Source of the DNA: JABCYV01 sp035512155
Lineage (GTDB): Bacteria; Acidobacteriota; Terriglobia; Terriglobales; Acidobacteriaceae
NCBI GenBank assembly: GCA_035512155.1
Contig: DATKEN010000074.1
Span: 1 to 64,000 of the forward strand
Direction of reading: 5' to 3'
DNA length: 64,000 nt
Shown: piece by piece, positions 24,791 to 32,562 of the stretch
Layout of the letters: each line of letters starts with the position of its first letter
Position numbering within the stretch: the first letter of the stretch is position 1
Program-made: the position numbers and the translations under genes
The notes under the pieces: generated by a model
Told to the model about the DNA's origin: nothing
What the model saw: the letters and a program-made list of their open reading frames with translations, nothing else
The model's database searches: none

Positions 24791-25111
24791 ATGACAAAAG
24801 CTGATCTGATTGATGAAGTCTCCCGGCTGGCGGAATTAACGCGCAAAGACAGTGAGGTCATCGTCGAGACCATCTTCGATAGCATCGTGCGCTCGCTCCG
24901 GGTGGGCGACAAAATCGAGATTCGTGGTTTTGGGAGTTTTCGGACTCGACAGCGCAAGCCGCGGGTGGGCCGCAATCCCAAGACCGGCGATCGGGTCGAG
25001 GTTCCCGCCAAGAAAATTCCATTCTTCAAGCCCAGCAAGGAATTGAAGGATCTGGTCAATACTGGCGGAGCAACTCCTGCGGCCATGCCTCCCGCAGCAC
25101 CAGTTCCGTAG
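24791..25111 (+). CDS. HU/IHF-family DNA-binding protein
   Basis: A 106-residue DNA-bending nucleoid protein: MTKADLIDEVSRLAELTRKDSEVIVETIF (dimerisation helices), VGDKIEIRGFGSFRTRQRKP, the beta-arm RNPKTGDRVEVPAKKIPFFKPSKELK, then a short Ala/Pro tail. The GRNPKTG arm tip with its intercalating Pro is intact. Features resemble both HupB and IHF-alpha; the subtype is not decided. In-frame starts upstream reach back into sppA, but only ATG 24791 gives a normal HU N-terminus. A small GC hairpin lies in the leader region (24748–24765). Confidence 0.93.
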   Translation: MTKADLIDEVSRLAELTRKDSEVIVETIFDSIVRSLRVGDKIEIRGFGSFRTRQRKPRVGRNPKTGDRVEVPAKKIPFFKPSKELKDLVNTGGATPAAMPPAAPVP

Positions 25112-25196
25112 ACTGCTGCGGAATCTAAGAAAACTAGGATCTGAGGCCCGGAATTCGTTTTGCTACTTTTCTCCCACCTCGGGAATCATATATAAG

Positions 25197-26120
25197 GTGA
25201 AGTTTCTATTGACCGTGATGAAGCGGCCTGGTGGTGCGGTCTTATTTCTTCGTCTAGGTTGTCTGTGCTTGGCTTTGACAAGTGCTGCAATCGCACAGGA
25301 CTCCTCCCTGATTACGCCCGCTCGGGTGGGCGACGGCTTGCCGGCGGTCGGTTTTCCGGTAGGCGTGTTCCACCTCGCTGATCCAAGCGGTGTTCAGTCC
25401 TTGCCGGTTTCGTCAGCGCTTTCCCTGGGGGATCGCGTCCCGCAAGCGCTGGCGTCTGCGACCACGCTTCCCCGTATGGCTCCCGAGCTTGCTCTGCAAG
25501 CCTATGAGCGCCGGGTAGCAGCGCAATCCGGTGAACTGGTTTCTTACTCCGCCAGCACGCTGATTCACGTGGAGCTTCCTGATACTTCGCAGTACGGGGA
25601 CTATGAACTGCAGCGGCACTATGCCGCGCCCCGTACCCTGGAATTCAAACCCGTGCGCTTCACTGGTGATGGTTTCGTAAAGAGCAACGTCATCACGCGG
25701 TTGCTGCAATCGGAGGTGGACCATGTGCAGAAGGACGACACGTCACTGACTGCGATCACCGCTGCTAACTATAAGTTCTCTTACAAGGGAACGCTGCAGA
25801 CGCCGAACCGTCTGATGCACGTCTACCAGGTCAAGCCCCGCAAGAGACGGATGGGGCTATTCAAGGGCCACATCTATCTGGACGCCTACACTGGCGCCTT
25901 AGTGCGGGTGGAGGGCAGAGCAATAAAATCGCCGTCGTTGTTTATCAAGCAGATCGAGTTCAATCAGGATTACGCCGACGTGGGTGCATTCACCTTCCCG
26001 GTCCACATCCGTTCAGAGGTGAGTACTCGGATTGTCGGCCGCGCAATTGTGGATATCTATCAGAGCGACTACCAGCCGGTGGCGAGTACAACGCAGACCG
26101 CGCAAACGCCAAAGATCTAA
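25197..26120 (+). CDS. Exported LolA/outer-membrane-lipoprotein-sorting-like protein
   Basis: A ~307-residue protein. ATG 25218 (MKRPGGAVLFLRLGCLCLALTSAAIAQ, a normal signal peptide) is a plausible alternative to GTG 25197. The mature part begins with ~70 variable residues, then a beta-rich domain (~115–300): LVSYSASTLIHVELPDTSQYGDYELQRHY, FKYKG-like strands (YKFSYKGTLQTPNRLMHVYQVKPRKRRMG), LFKGHIYLDAYTGALVRVEGRAIKSPSLFIKQIEF and TFPVHIRSEVSTRIVGRAIVDIYQSDYQ. This pattern resembles LolA-like proteins (half-barrel that binds lipid) frequent in Acidobacteriota, but the match is by eye. The two coding genes on this side converge at 26120/26131. Confidence 0.6.
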   Translation: MKFLLTVMKRPGGAVLFLRLGCLCLALTSAAIAQDSSLITPARVGDGLPAVGFPVGVFHLADPSGVQSLPVSSALSLGDRVPQALASATTLPRMAPELALQAYERRVAAQSGELVSYSASTLIHVELPDTSQYGDYELQRHYAAPRTLEFKPVRFTGDGFVKSNVITRLLQSEVDHVQKDDTSLTAITAANYKFSYKGTLQTPNRLMHVYQVKPRKRRMGLFKGHIYLDAYTGALVRVEGRAIKSPSLFIKQIEFNQDYADVGAFTFPVHIRSEVSTRIVGRAIVDIYQSDYQPVASTTQTAQTPKI

Positions 26121-26130
26121 CAAAAAGAAG

Positions 26131-27165
26131 TTACGGCCCAACTGTGCTAGTAAGCTTGTTGTTCGGGCCCAGGACCACGCACACAACCTGGCCAGTACCG
26201 AGAGGCGCACACGAGGGCGAGCCGACACCAAGTCCGCCGATCTTGGTGTAGCCAGACCACGCAGCACCGTTGAAAATGTTGGCATATAAAGCGGCGTCGG
26301 TGACGGCGATTACGCCACAGACCAGCTCGCCCGGGGCCTGGCTAGTGCAATTGGCATTGTCGTTCACCGCACCGCCGAGACCTCCGTAACCGGACCAGTC
26401 ACCAACAATCCACGATCCACCCTTGAAGAGGTTCACAAAGATCCCTGAGCTATAGGCCTTCGCGAAGCACGTCACCTTGCCAGCCGAGTTCAGGGATGTG
26501 CAATCCGGTTCGCCGCCGGCGATCCCGCCAACGTTGAGGAACCCCTCCCATTTGCCGGCGGCGAAACGATTCACCAGCGTCGCGCCTCCGGTCGTGTATA
26601 TAGAGCAAACCACGCCGCTGTTGTTGTCCGTGGTGCAGCTCGGGGCGGAGACGGCAGTAGTGATGATGTTGGCGAACGCGCTCCAGGTTGTCCCGCTGTA
26701 GTGCGACCACGCCAAGCCGCCGCTCACGTTGCGGGCGACGCAGAGCACTTGTCCGGCGACGTACCCAGCGCAACTGGGGGCGGAGTACAGAGCTGCGGCA
26801 ACTGTTGTCGGCGTGCTCCAGGCCGTGCCGTTGAAAACGGATACCTGCAGCTTGCCACTAGTGGCTGTCGCAGCACAGATCACTTTGCCGGCGCCGTCGC
26901 TCGCGCAACTAGGGGCGGAACTGACCGCTCCGACCAGGTTCGTCCATGTGCCCCAAGCCGTTCCGTTGAACTCATTCACCATGATCGCGGCCTTGCCGCT
27001 CAGGGCCGCGCATACCACGTGTCCAGTGGACACGAAGGCGCAGGACGGGTTGCCGATTCCGGTGGCATTTCCCGTAGAGACGAAACTCCCCCAACTCGCC
27101 GAAGCGGAAGGAGCCAGGACCAGACAGGTGGTTAATAATAGCGGCGCCATCACAGCACACTTCAT
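26131..27165 (-). CDS. Secreted seven-bladed beta-propeller with a Cys pair in each blade
   Basis: A 344-residue secreted protein: AGGAGG ribosome-binding site, signal peptide (1–23, cleaving after SASA), then seven ~45-residue repeats. Each has PSC or a variant, nine to ten residues, then V-C. The Cys pairs are 42/52, 87/97, 132/142, 177/187, 222/233, 273/283 and 319/329, separated by 45, 45, 45, 45, 51 and 46 residues. Between pairs, each repeat has NGTAW or a similar turn. This is the pattern of a seven-bladed PLL/sialidase-like lectin propeller with one disulfide-capable pair per blade. I infer extracellular carbohydrate binding; no catalytic residues are visible. The 181 bp to fabG contain its promoter region. 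Confidence 0.75.
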   Translation of the reverse strand: MKCAVMAPLLLTTCLVLAPSASASWGSFVSTGNATGIGNPSCAFVSTGHVVCAALSGKAAIMVNEFNGTAWGTWTNLVGAVSSAPSCASDGAGKVICAATATSGKLQVSVFNGTAWSTPTTVAAALYSAPSCAGYVAGQVLCVARNVSGGLAWSHYSGTTWSAFANIITTAVSAPSCTTDNNSGVVCSIYTTGGATLVNRFAAGKWEGFLNVGGIAGGEPDCTSLNSAGKVTCFAKAYSSGIFVNLFKGGSWIVGDWSGYGGLGGAVNDNANCTSQAPGELVCGVIAVTDAALYANIFNGAAWSGYTKIGGLGVGSPSCAPLGTGQVVCVVLGPNNKLTSTVGP

Positions 27166-27346
27166 TGGGAAACCTCCTTTTAATTGGTGCTTGAATTTGG
27201 ACTTGCTTGCGGCAAGGTGAAGGCATTATACGCGGAAGAGGCGCATTGGCCGTCACAGGCCTAGCCGTCCCCAACAGGAATAGGGTCCCCTCTGTGCAGT
27301 TATAATTCCGGGTCTCTAAATCGCAAGCAGATTGCAAGGAGCAATC

Positions 27347-28090
27347 ATGTCCCTTTCAGGACGAGTGGCGCTGGTGACGGGTGCGTCACAAGGCATCGGC
27401 CGGGCTTGCGCCCTAAAGTTGGCGCAGTCGGGCGCCACCGTAGTGGCCGCCGCTCGCAATCAGGAGAAATTGAACGACCTCGTCGGGCAAATCGCAGCAT
27501 CGGGAGGAAAGGCCGCCGCTTTTCCGGTAGATGTCGCCGACGAAGAACAGATCAAGACCGCGTGCAAGGCGATCATCGGACAATTCGGCAAGATCGACAT
27601 CCTGGTGAACAATGCGGGCATCACCCGCGACCAGCTTGTTATGCGTATGAAGCGCGCTGATTGGGACGCTGTGCTCAACACTAATCTCACGTCAGCCTAC
27701 ATGTGCATCCAGCAAGTGATCGGCTCTATGCTCAAGCAGCGCTGGGGAAGGGTTATCAACATAACCTCGATTTTTGGTCAGATCGGCCAGGCGGGGCAGG
27801 CGAACTATGCGGCTTCCAAGGCGGGCCTGATTGGATTGACCATGGCCATCGCGCGTGAAGTCGCCTCCCGTAACATTACTTGTAACGCGGTGGCGCCCGG
27901 ATTCATCGAAACCGCCATGACGTCGGGGTTTTCCGATGAGTTCAAACAAACTGCACTCAAGATGATTCCACTTGGACGCATCGGCACTCCCGAGGATGTG
28001 GCGGGCGCAGTCGAATTTCTTTCTTCGGAGGCAGCTTCCTACATAAGCGGCCATGTGCTCAACGTAAACGGAGGAATGCTGATGGGGTAG
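27347..28090 (+). CDS. fabG: 3-oxoacyl-ACP reductase
   Basis: A 247-residue short-chain dehydrogenase of the FabG type that reduces 3-oxoacyl-ACP with NADPH in fatty-acid elongation. Motifs: TGASQGIGRA nucleotide-binding loop, NNAG (NNAGITRDQL), and the catalytic S-Y-K triad in INITSIFGQIGQAGQANYAASKAGLIGL. A C-terminal GMLMG is typical. AAGGAG lies seven bases before ATG 27347; the ATG at 27332 has none. A TATAAT (27301–27306) precedes it. FabG and other SDRs share these motifs, but NITSIFGQIG…GQANYAASKAG is close to housekeeping FabG. Some acidobacteria carry several copies, so essentiality cannot be told from sequence. Confidence 0.92.
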   Translation: MSLSGRVALVTGASQGIGRACALKLAQSGATVVAAARNQEKLNDLVGQIAASGGKAAAFPVDVADEEQIKTACKAIIGQFGKIDILVNNAGITRDQLVMRMKRADWDAVLNTNLTSAYMCIQQVIGSMLKQRWGRVINITSIFGQIGQAGQANYAASKAGLIGLTMAIAREVASRNITCNAVAPGFIETAMTSGFSDEFKQTALKMIPLGRIGTPEDVAGAVEFLSSEAASYISGHVLNVNGGMLMG

Positions 28091-28098
28091 CGCGTACA

Positions 28099-28572
28099 AT
28101 CCCGGGTCTCAGGGTTACGCAAGCGGAATCGGATGCTGAGATCGCGCAGACTCGCGACCTTTTCCTCGAGTACGCAGAATCGCTCGGCTTCAGCCTTTGC
28201 TTCCAGAACTTCGATCAGGAACTCGCCGGGCTTCCTGGCGACTATGCATCGCCCCATGGCCGCCTGCTGCTGGCAGAATATGAAGGCCAATTGGCGGGAT
28301 GCGTCGCGCTCCACAAACTGGAGCCAGAAATCTGCGAGATGAAGCGCCTTTATCTTCGTGCAGGGTTTCGCGGTAAGGGCTTGGGCCGCGCACTGGCGGA
28401 GACGATCATCGCAGAGGCTCGCGGCATCGGCTACCGGCGCATGCGTCTGGATACCGTCGAGCCGGTCATGAAAGATGCGGTAGCGATGTATCGCCAGCTG
28501 GGTTTCAAGGAGATTCCGCCCTACCGTGTAAATCCGATCGCGGGCGCGCTCTACATGGAATTGCAATTGTGA
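28099..28572 (+). CDS. GNAT-family N-acetyltransferase lacking a canonical start codon
   Basis: A ~155-residue GNAT domain: RDLFLEYAESLGFSLCFQNF, GRLLLAEYEGQLAGCVALHKL, the acetyl-CoA-binding MKRLYLRAGFRGKGLGRALAE (R/Q-x-x-G-x-G), and LYMELQL at the end. The N-terminal portion (LRVTQAESDAEIAQTRD) is clearly coding, but no ATG, GTG or TTG occurs in this frame until TTG 28291, which would cut off the first third of the fold. An ATC at 28099 is the nearest conceivable start, or the start has been lost. A TACAAT at 28095–28100 could be a -10 element giving a leaderless transcript. Either an unusual start or a newly dead gene. Confidence 0.65.
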   Translation: MPGLRVTQAESDAEIAQTRDLFLEYAESLGFSLCFQNFDQELAGLPGDYASPHGRLLLAEYEGQLAGCVALHKLEPEICEMKRLYLRAGFRGKGLGRALAETIIAEARGIGYRRMRLDTVEPVMKDAVAMYRQLGFKEIPPYRVNPIAGALYMELQL

Positions 28573-28584
28573 AAAGAAGGCAAC

Positions 28585-28734
28585 ATGAAATCCATTTTTG
28601 TCCGCTGCCTACTCGGAGCAATCGCCGGTTATGGCTTTGAAAATCCCAATAACACCGCTAGCTATCGGGCCGAGGATGGTGCCGATGCCTGGAAGCGTAC
28701 GGTTAACTTCCTTGCCAGCACGTTGAAAAAGTGA
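28585..28734 (+). pseudogene. Dienelactone-hydrolase remnant, internally deleted but in frame
   Basis: A 49-codon frame with an AGAAGG ribosome-binding site. It encodes a signal-peptide-like MKSIFVRCLLGAIAG joined directly to GYGFENPNNTASYRAEDGADAWKRTVNFLASTLKK. The second half matches the C-terminal His-containing region of dienelactone hydrolases (HGF.N…Y…A…AW.R…FL), although the usual His before GF is a Tyr here. About 200 residues between are missing. Either a deletion scar or a small expressed peptide. The next 155 bp (28735–28889) contain nothing recognisable apart from the XRE gene's ribosome-binding site. Confidence 0.5.
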
Positions 28735-28889
28735 TGGACTTCAATCATTGGATTGCAGAAGACGGTGGCCAGTGCTGCCCAGAAAAGGCTTAGCGCTGCT
28801 TCCACCTACACCCGGCATCGAACTGTGAAATTCCTCTTGCCAGAAGGTACTACTCTGGTTACTATGCACGCATCCTCGGGGAGTCTTAG

Positions 28890-29255
28890 TTGGCTGTTTT
28901 CTCTATGAATATCGGCGAGACCATCCGGAACTACCGGCTGCAGCGCGGGATGTCCCAGGGTGATATTGAGAAGCGCACGGGATTGCTGCGCTGCTATCTC
29001 TCCCGAGTGGAAAACGGCCATACCATCCCCTCGCTCGACACACTGGCCAAAATTGCTGGCGCCATGGAACTCCCGCTCTCCCAGTTCTTTGCCGAATCCG
29101 GGCACAGCAACGGCTCCAAGGGGCTGCCCCAGCTTTCCGACGATGAAGTCCGCTTTCTCAGCCAGATCCGCCGATACGCCGTCAGCCTGAATGACAGCGA
29201 CCGCAAACTGGTGCTCGCCATGGTCAAGAAGATGGCAGCCAGCGTCGGCAAGTAA
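28890..29255 (+). CDS. XRE-family HTH transcriptional regulator
   Basis: A 121-residue protein. An N-terminal XRE helix-turn-helix (~6–65) reads NIGETIRNYRLQRGMSQGDIEKRTGLLRCYLSRVENGHTIPSLDTLAKIAGAMELPLSQFF. The C-terminal ~45 residues are helical (LSDDEVRFLSQIRRYAVSLNDSDRKLVLAMVKKMA). GGGGAG precedes TTG 28890 by seven bases, whereas ATG 28905 has no ribosome-binding site, so TTG 28890 is preferred. It is a standalone regulator without an obvious toxin or phage partner, so the target is unknown. Confidence 0.85.
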   Translation: MAVFSMNIGETIRNYRLQRGMSQGDIEKRTGLLRCYLSRVENGHTIPSLDTLAKIAGAMELPLSQFFAESGHSNGSKGLPQLSDDEVRFLSQIRRYAVSLNDSDRKLVLAMVKKMAASVGK

Positions 29256-29278
29256 GCTCGACAGCGGACCTAAGGCAG

Positions 29279-29395
29279 ACTTTAGACCCCAAACATTAGA
29301 ACCTCAGACCCCAGACCTTAGACCTCGGACCTCAGAACTTCCGACCTCAGCCTAAGACCTCGGGAAGTTACTGCTCGTCGGAGGTCTGAGGTCCG
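29279..29395. repeat. Degenerate AGACCTC repeats with an 11-bp inverted repeat
   Basis: The 234-bp gap 29256–29489 holds a string of near-repeats of the type TTAGACCTCAGACC. CGGACCTCAGA (29326–29336) is the exact reverse complement of TCTGAGGTCCG (29385–29395), separated by 48 bases. It resembles a low-complexity intergenic spacer repeat; no ORF or RNA gene is supported. Confidence 0.5.
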
Positions 29396-29489
29396 AAACC
29401 TGGGTACTTTCGTTCCATCCCTCTTGTGGCCCACGGGTACCTCGTCCCTTTACTCGCGACCTCCTACACTACTTCTTGGAGAACCTTGA

Positions 29490-30107
29490 GTGACCATCGA
29501 CGAAGAACTGACTCTGCTCGACTCGCAATTGCGCCGGTTGAAGATCGAGTACGAGATCTTCTTCAGTAACCCGACCAAAAGGCCTCCCACGGACGTCGAG
29601 TGGAAAGTGCTCTCGCTGCTGCGCAAGTTCAGCGATGGCACGCGCATGAGCTTCTCGCAACGCTTTCGTTATAACGAAATCGCGCAGCGCTATGCCATCT
29701 ATAGCGACCTGTGGCGTAAGAAGAGTCGCATCCGTGAAGAAGGCTACCGCCGCCCGCAGGATGCGCTGTTGTCGGTGCAGGGAGTGCGGCCGGAGGAACA
29801 CCAGCCGGAGCACAAGGTCTACGGAGTTGGGCTGGCGTCAGTTTCAGTCGCCGCCGAAGAGAAGCCTTTCAGCGTGGAATGCTCTGACGCCCGCGCCGAG
29901 CGTGAACGAGTGGAGAAGCTTTACAAGGCCCTGGCGGTAGCAAAAGAGAAAGCCGGCGAAGCAGTGTCCGGCAATCTCGACAGCTTTACCTCATTCGTGC
30001 AGAAGAAAACCGACCAGATTCGCAAGCAGTACGGCTGCCACAGCGTTGAATACACGGTCGAGATGCAGGACGGCCACGTCCGGCTCAAGGCCAAGGCAAA
30101 AGTTTAG
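29490..30107 (+). CDS. MXAN_5187 C-terminal-domain family protein
   Basis: A 205-residue cytosolic protein beginning at GTG (GGAG 13 bases upstream). The N-terminus has a coiled segment (TIDEELTLLDSQLRRLKIEYEIFFSN) followed by the family's characteristic PPTDVEWKVLSLLRKFSDG…MSFSQRFRYNEIAQRYAIYSDLWRKKSR. A second helical part (ERVEKLYKALAVAKEKAG…SFTSFVQKKTDQIRKQYGC) precedes a terminal beta hairpin (VEYTVEMQDGHVRLKAKAKV). The domain is named after the myxococcal protein MXAN_5187 and has no established function. Family recognition is from memory of the pattern. Confidence 0.7.
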   Translation: MTIDEELTLLDSQLRRLKIEYEIFFSNPTKRPPTDVEWKVLSLLRKFSDGTRMSFSQRFRYNEIAQRYAIYSDLWRKKSRIREEGYRRPQDALLSVQGVRPEEHQPEHKVYGVGLASVSVAAEEKPFSVECSDARAERERVEKLYKALAVAKEKAGEAVSGNLDSFTSFVQKKTDQIRKQYGCHSVEYTVEMQDGHVRLKAKAKV

Positions 30108-30208
30108 GCAACTTACGGGACTCGCTTGGTAGCGCAGACTTCTGAACCTTACTGCTTCTCCTTTTCATCCGAAAATATCTCATTTGAGTTTTCTTTCGGA
30201 GCAGAGGC

Positions 30209-30656
30209 ATGTTCGCATCGGTCACCCGTCTTCGCGTTCGATCGCTGAAATACCTTCCGGCGTTCTTGTGGATGACATTTCGCAGTCAGCGACAGGTTCT
30301 GCGCGCAACCGGCTTTCTGGGCGGAAGGTTGCTGCTGGATGCTAAACGAACGTTCTGGACGTTGACCGTATGGGAAAGCGAGCGCGCCATGAAGGCATTC
30401 CGCGGTGGTGGACTGCACGCCCAGGCGATGCCATAGCTCGTTGAGTCGTGCGACGAAGCTGCCTACGCTCACTGGAGCCCAGCGACCGCCGAGGTCCCAT
30501 TCTGGCCTCAGGCATATGAACACCTGGCGAGTGACGGTCAGTCTGTCTCGGGTGGCGCATCCATCCGTCGACCACCAAGCGCGAAAGTTTCCAAACCCCC
30601 GCCTCCGGCCACTGATCGGGCAGGATGTGAAACCCACACGTTCAAATCGGAAGTGA
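30209..30656 (+). pseudogene. Broken DUF3291/monooxygenase-like gene (nonsense plus frameshift)
   Basis: From ATG 30209 the frame encodes MFASVTRLRVRSLKYLPAFL and FLGGRLLLDAKRTFWTLTVW then ESERAMKAFRGGGLHAQAMP, a pattern I associate with DUF3291/antibiotic-monooxygenase-like proteins. It meets a TAG at 30434–30436, yet continues convincingly in the same frame as LVESCDEAAYAHWSP…VPFWPQAYEHLASDG. Near 30540 the coding signal moves to another frame: SLSRVAHPSVDHQARKFPNP then RLRPLIGQDVKP, ending at 30656. One stop and one frameshift therefore disable a ~150-residue gene. Family name is tentative; the two lesions are clear. Confidence 0.65.
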
Positions 30657-30765
30657 AAGCCAGGAGTGAAATTGGGACGACTGGAACTCGAGTTCAATCG
30701 GGCGCTCCAGCCCTTGCTGCTGGTAGAATTTTCTGGCCGCACATTCTCCCAGTCGAGGCTTTCAC

Positions 30766-32322
30766 ATGTCCAAAATCCAGCGCGCAATTCTGAGTGTCAC
30801 CAACAAATCCGGGCTGGTGGACTTCGCTCGCAAACTCTCGAACCTGGGTGTAGAGCTGATTTCGACCGGCGGCACCGCGAAGTTATTACGCGATTCCGGC
30901 ATCGCCGTGAAGGATATCTCCGAACTCACCGGCTTCCCGGAGATGCTTGATGGCCGGGTGAAGACGCTCCATCCCAAGGTGCATGGCGGCATTCTGCACC
31001 GACGCGGGAATCCCACGCATTGCACTGCGGTGGCCGAGCACGGTATCCACCCCATCGACTTGGTGGTCGTGAACCTGTATGCATTCGAGGAGACAGCGGC
31101 CAAGCCGGGCGTGCAGTTTGAAGAACTGATCGAGAACATTGACATCGGCGGACCTTCGATGATCCGCTCGGCGGCCAAGAATTTCCAAGATGTGGCTGTG
31201 GTCACCTCCCCAGCCGACTATGCTTCAATTGCGGAGGAGATGGACAAGTCCGGCGGCGAGCTATCGGCTGCGACCAAGTGGCGTCTGGCGCAAAAGGCGT
31301 TCGCGACTACTGCAGCCTACGACTCCGCTATAGCTTCAACGCTTGAGCGAGTCAGCGCCAATGGCCGCTTCGGTTTTCTTCCCGAGGCGGGCTTCCCGCA
31401 GACGCTGCGGCTTTCTTTCAATAAGGTGATGGACTTGCGCTATGGCGAGAACCCGCACCAGAAAGCTGCGATGTACAGCGACGGCTCCGGCACTGGCGTA
31501 GCCAACGGGCAACAACTCCAGGGCAAAGAGCTTTCCTACAACAACATCGTGGATTTGCAGGCCGCGTGGGATTTGGCGCAAGAATTCGAGGAGCCGGTGT
31601 GCGCCATTATTAAGCACACCAATCCTTGCGGCACAGCCACAGGCAAGGCCCTGCTCGAGGCTTACAAGAAAGCGCTGGAATGCGATCCGGTTTCGGCTTT
31701 CGGGGGCGTGATCGGAGTGAACCGTCCGATAGATGCCGCCGCCGCCGAGGAAATGGCCAAGCTGTTTCTTGAGGTGATTGCTGCGCCTTCCTTCGACGAA
31801 GGTGCTGTGAGCAAGTTCGCCAGCAAGAAGAATCTCCGCCTGGTGAAAATAGTCGACGCTTCTCAAAAGTGGGTGCTAAAGAATGTCTCCGGTGGAATCC
31901 TAATGCAGGATGCCGACGTGCATCCGCTCCAGGAAAGCGATCTCAAGTTGGTCAGCAAGCGGTCGCCGACACCAGAAGAGAAACAAAGTCTGCTATTTGC
32001 GTGGAAAGTGTGCAAACACGTGAAATCGAACGCGATTGTCTTCGCGCGAGACGGCCAGACTGTGGGAGTTGGCGCGGGACAAATGAGCCGAGTCGACTCC
32101 TGCAGGATCGGGGCCATGAAAGCCGTGCTGCCCCTGAAAGGTACAGTCGCCGCTTCAGATGCATTTTTTCCATTCCCCGATGGCGTCGAGGAGATCGCCA
32201 AAGCCGGCGCCACGGCGATCATCCAGCCCGGAGGATCGGTGCGCGACGCGGAAGTGATCGAGGCGGCAGATCGTATGGGCTTAGCGATGATCTTTACCGG
32301 CGTGAGGCACTTCAGGCACTAG
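30766..32322 (+). CDS. purH: Bifunctional AICAR transformylase/IMP cyclohydrolase
   Basis: A 518-residue cytosolic enzyme that catalyses the last two steps of IMP synthesis. The N-terminal IMP cyclohydrolase (MGS-like, ~1–195) has LSVTNKSGLVDFARKL, ELISTGGTAKLLRDSGI, GRVKTLHPKVHGGILHRRGN and NIDIGGPSMIRSAAKNF. The C-terminal AICAR transformylase (~200–518) has LRYGENPHQKAA, the KHTNPCGTA active-site segment with catalytic Lys-His, and VGAGQMSRVDSCRIG. The C-terminus ends FTGVRHFRH as usual. Length is normal. Leader and coding region are uninterrupted. Transcription probably starts within the short region after the broken gene at 30209–30656. Confidence 0.97.
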   Translation: MSKIQRAILSVTNKSGLVDFARKLSNLGVELISTGGTAKLLRDSGIAVKDISELTGFPEMLDGRVKTLHPKVHGGILHRRGNPTHCTAVAEHGIHPIDLVVVNLYAFEETAAKPGVQFEELIENIDIGGPSMIRSAAKNFQDVAVVTSPADYASIAEEMDKSGGELSAATKWRLAQKAFATTAAYDSAIASTLERVSANGRFGFLPEAGFPQTLRLSFNKVMDLRYGENPHQKAAMYSDGSGTGVANGQQLQGKELSYNNIVDLQAAWDLAQEFEEPVCAIIKHTNPCGTATGKALLEAYKKALECDPVSAFGGVIGVNRPIDAAAAEEMAKLFLEVIAAPSFDEGAVSKFASKKNLRLVKIVDASQKWVLKNVSGGILMQDADVHPLQESDLKLVSKRSPTPEEKQSLLFAWKVCKHVKSNAIVFARDGQTVGVGAGQMSRVDSCRIGAMKAVLPLKGTVAASDAFFPFPDGVEEIAKAGATAIIQPGGSVRDAEVIEAADRMGLAMIFTGVRHFRH

Positions 32323-32562
32323 GATTTTCAGTTTGAGAATTGTAGAATTTCAATTGGCGCGTGACAGTTCTTTACAATCCGTCTATTTGTAAATACCGCA
32401 ACCATCAATTCTGGTAGTCCCTGTACTTCCGATCATTACCATTCTGAGTTCCAATGCCCCTTTTTCGCTTCGTAGTTGGGACAAGGTTTACAATATTCCG
32501 AGCACCCAGCAGCAGCGGTTCGGCATCCAATCGCTATAGTTTTGGGAACCCAAAGGTCTTCG

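Noticed and set aside
24121..25086. A 321-codon frame antisense to sppA and the HU/IHF gene
   Set aside because: Both forward genes are well supported; the antisense frame follows GC-rich codon mirror bias.
29256..29489. CRISPR array in the AGACCTC repeat region
   Set aside because: The units are only ~7–12 bases, degenerate and without regular spacers.
30149..30787. A 212-codon reverse frame opposite the broken DUF3291-like gene
   Set aside because: Forward-strand fragments match a known protein pattern in order; the reverse frame does not.
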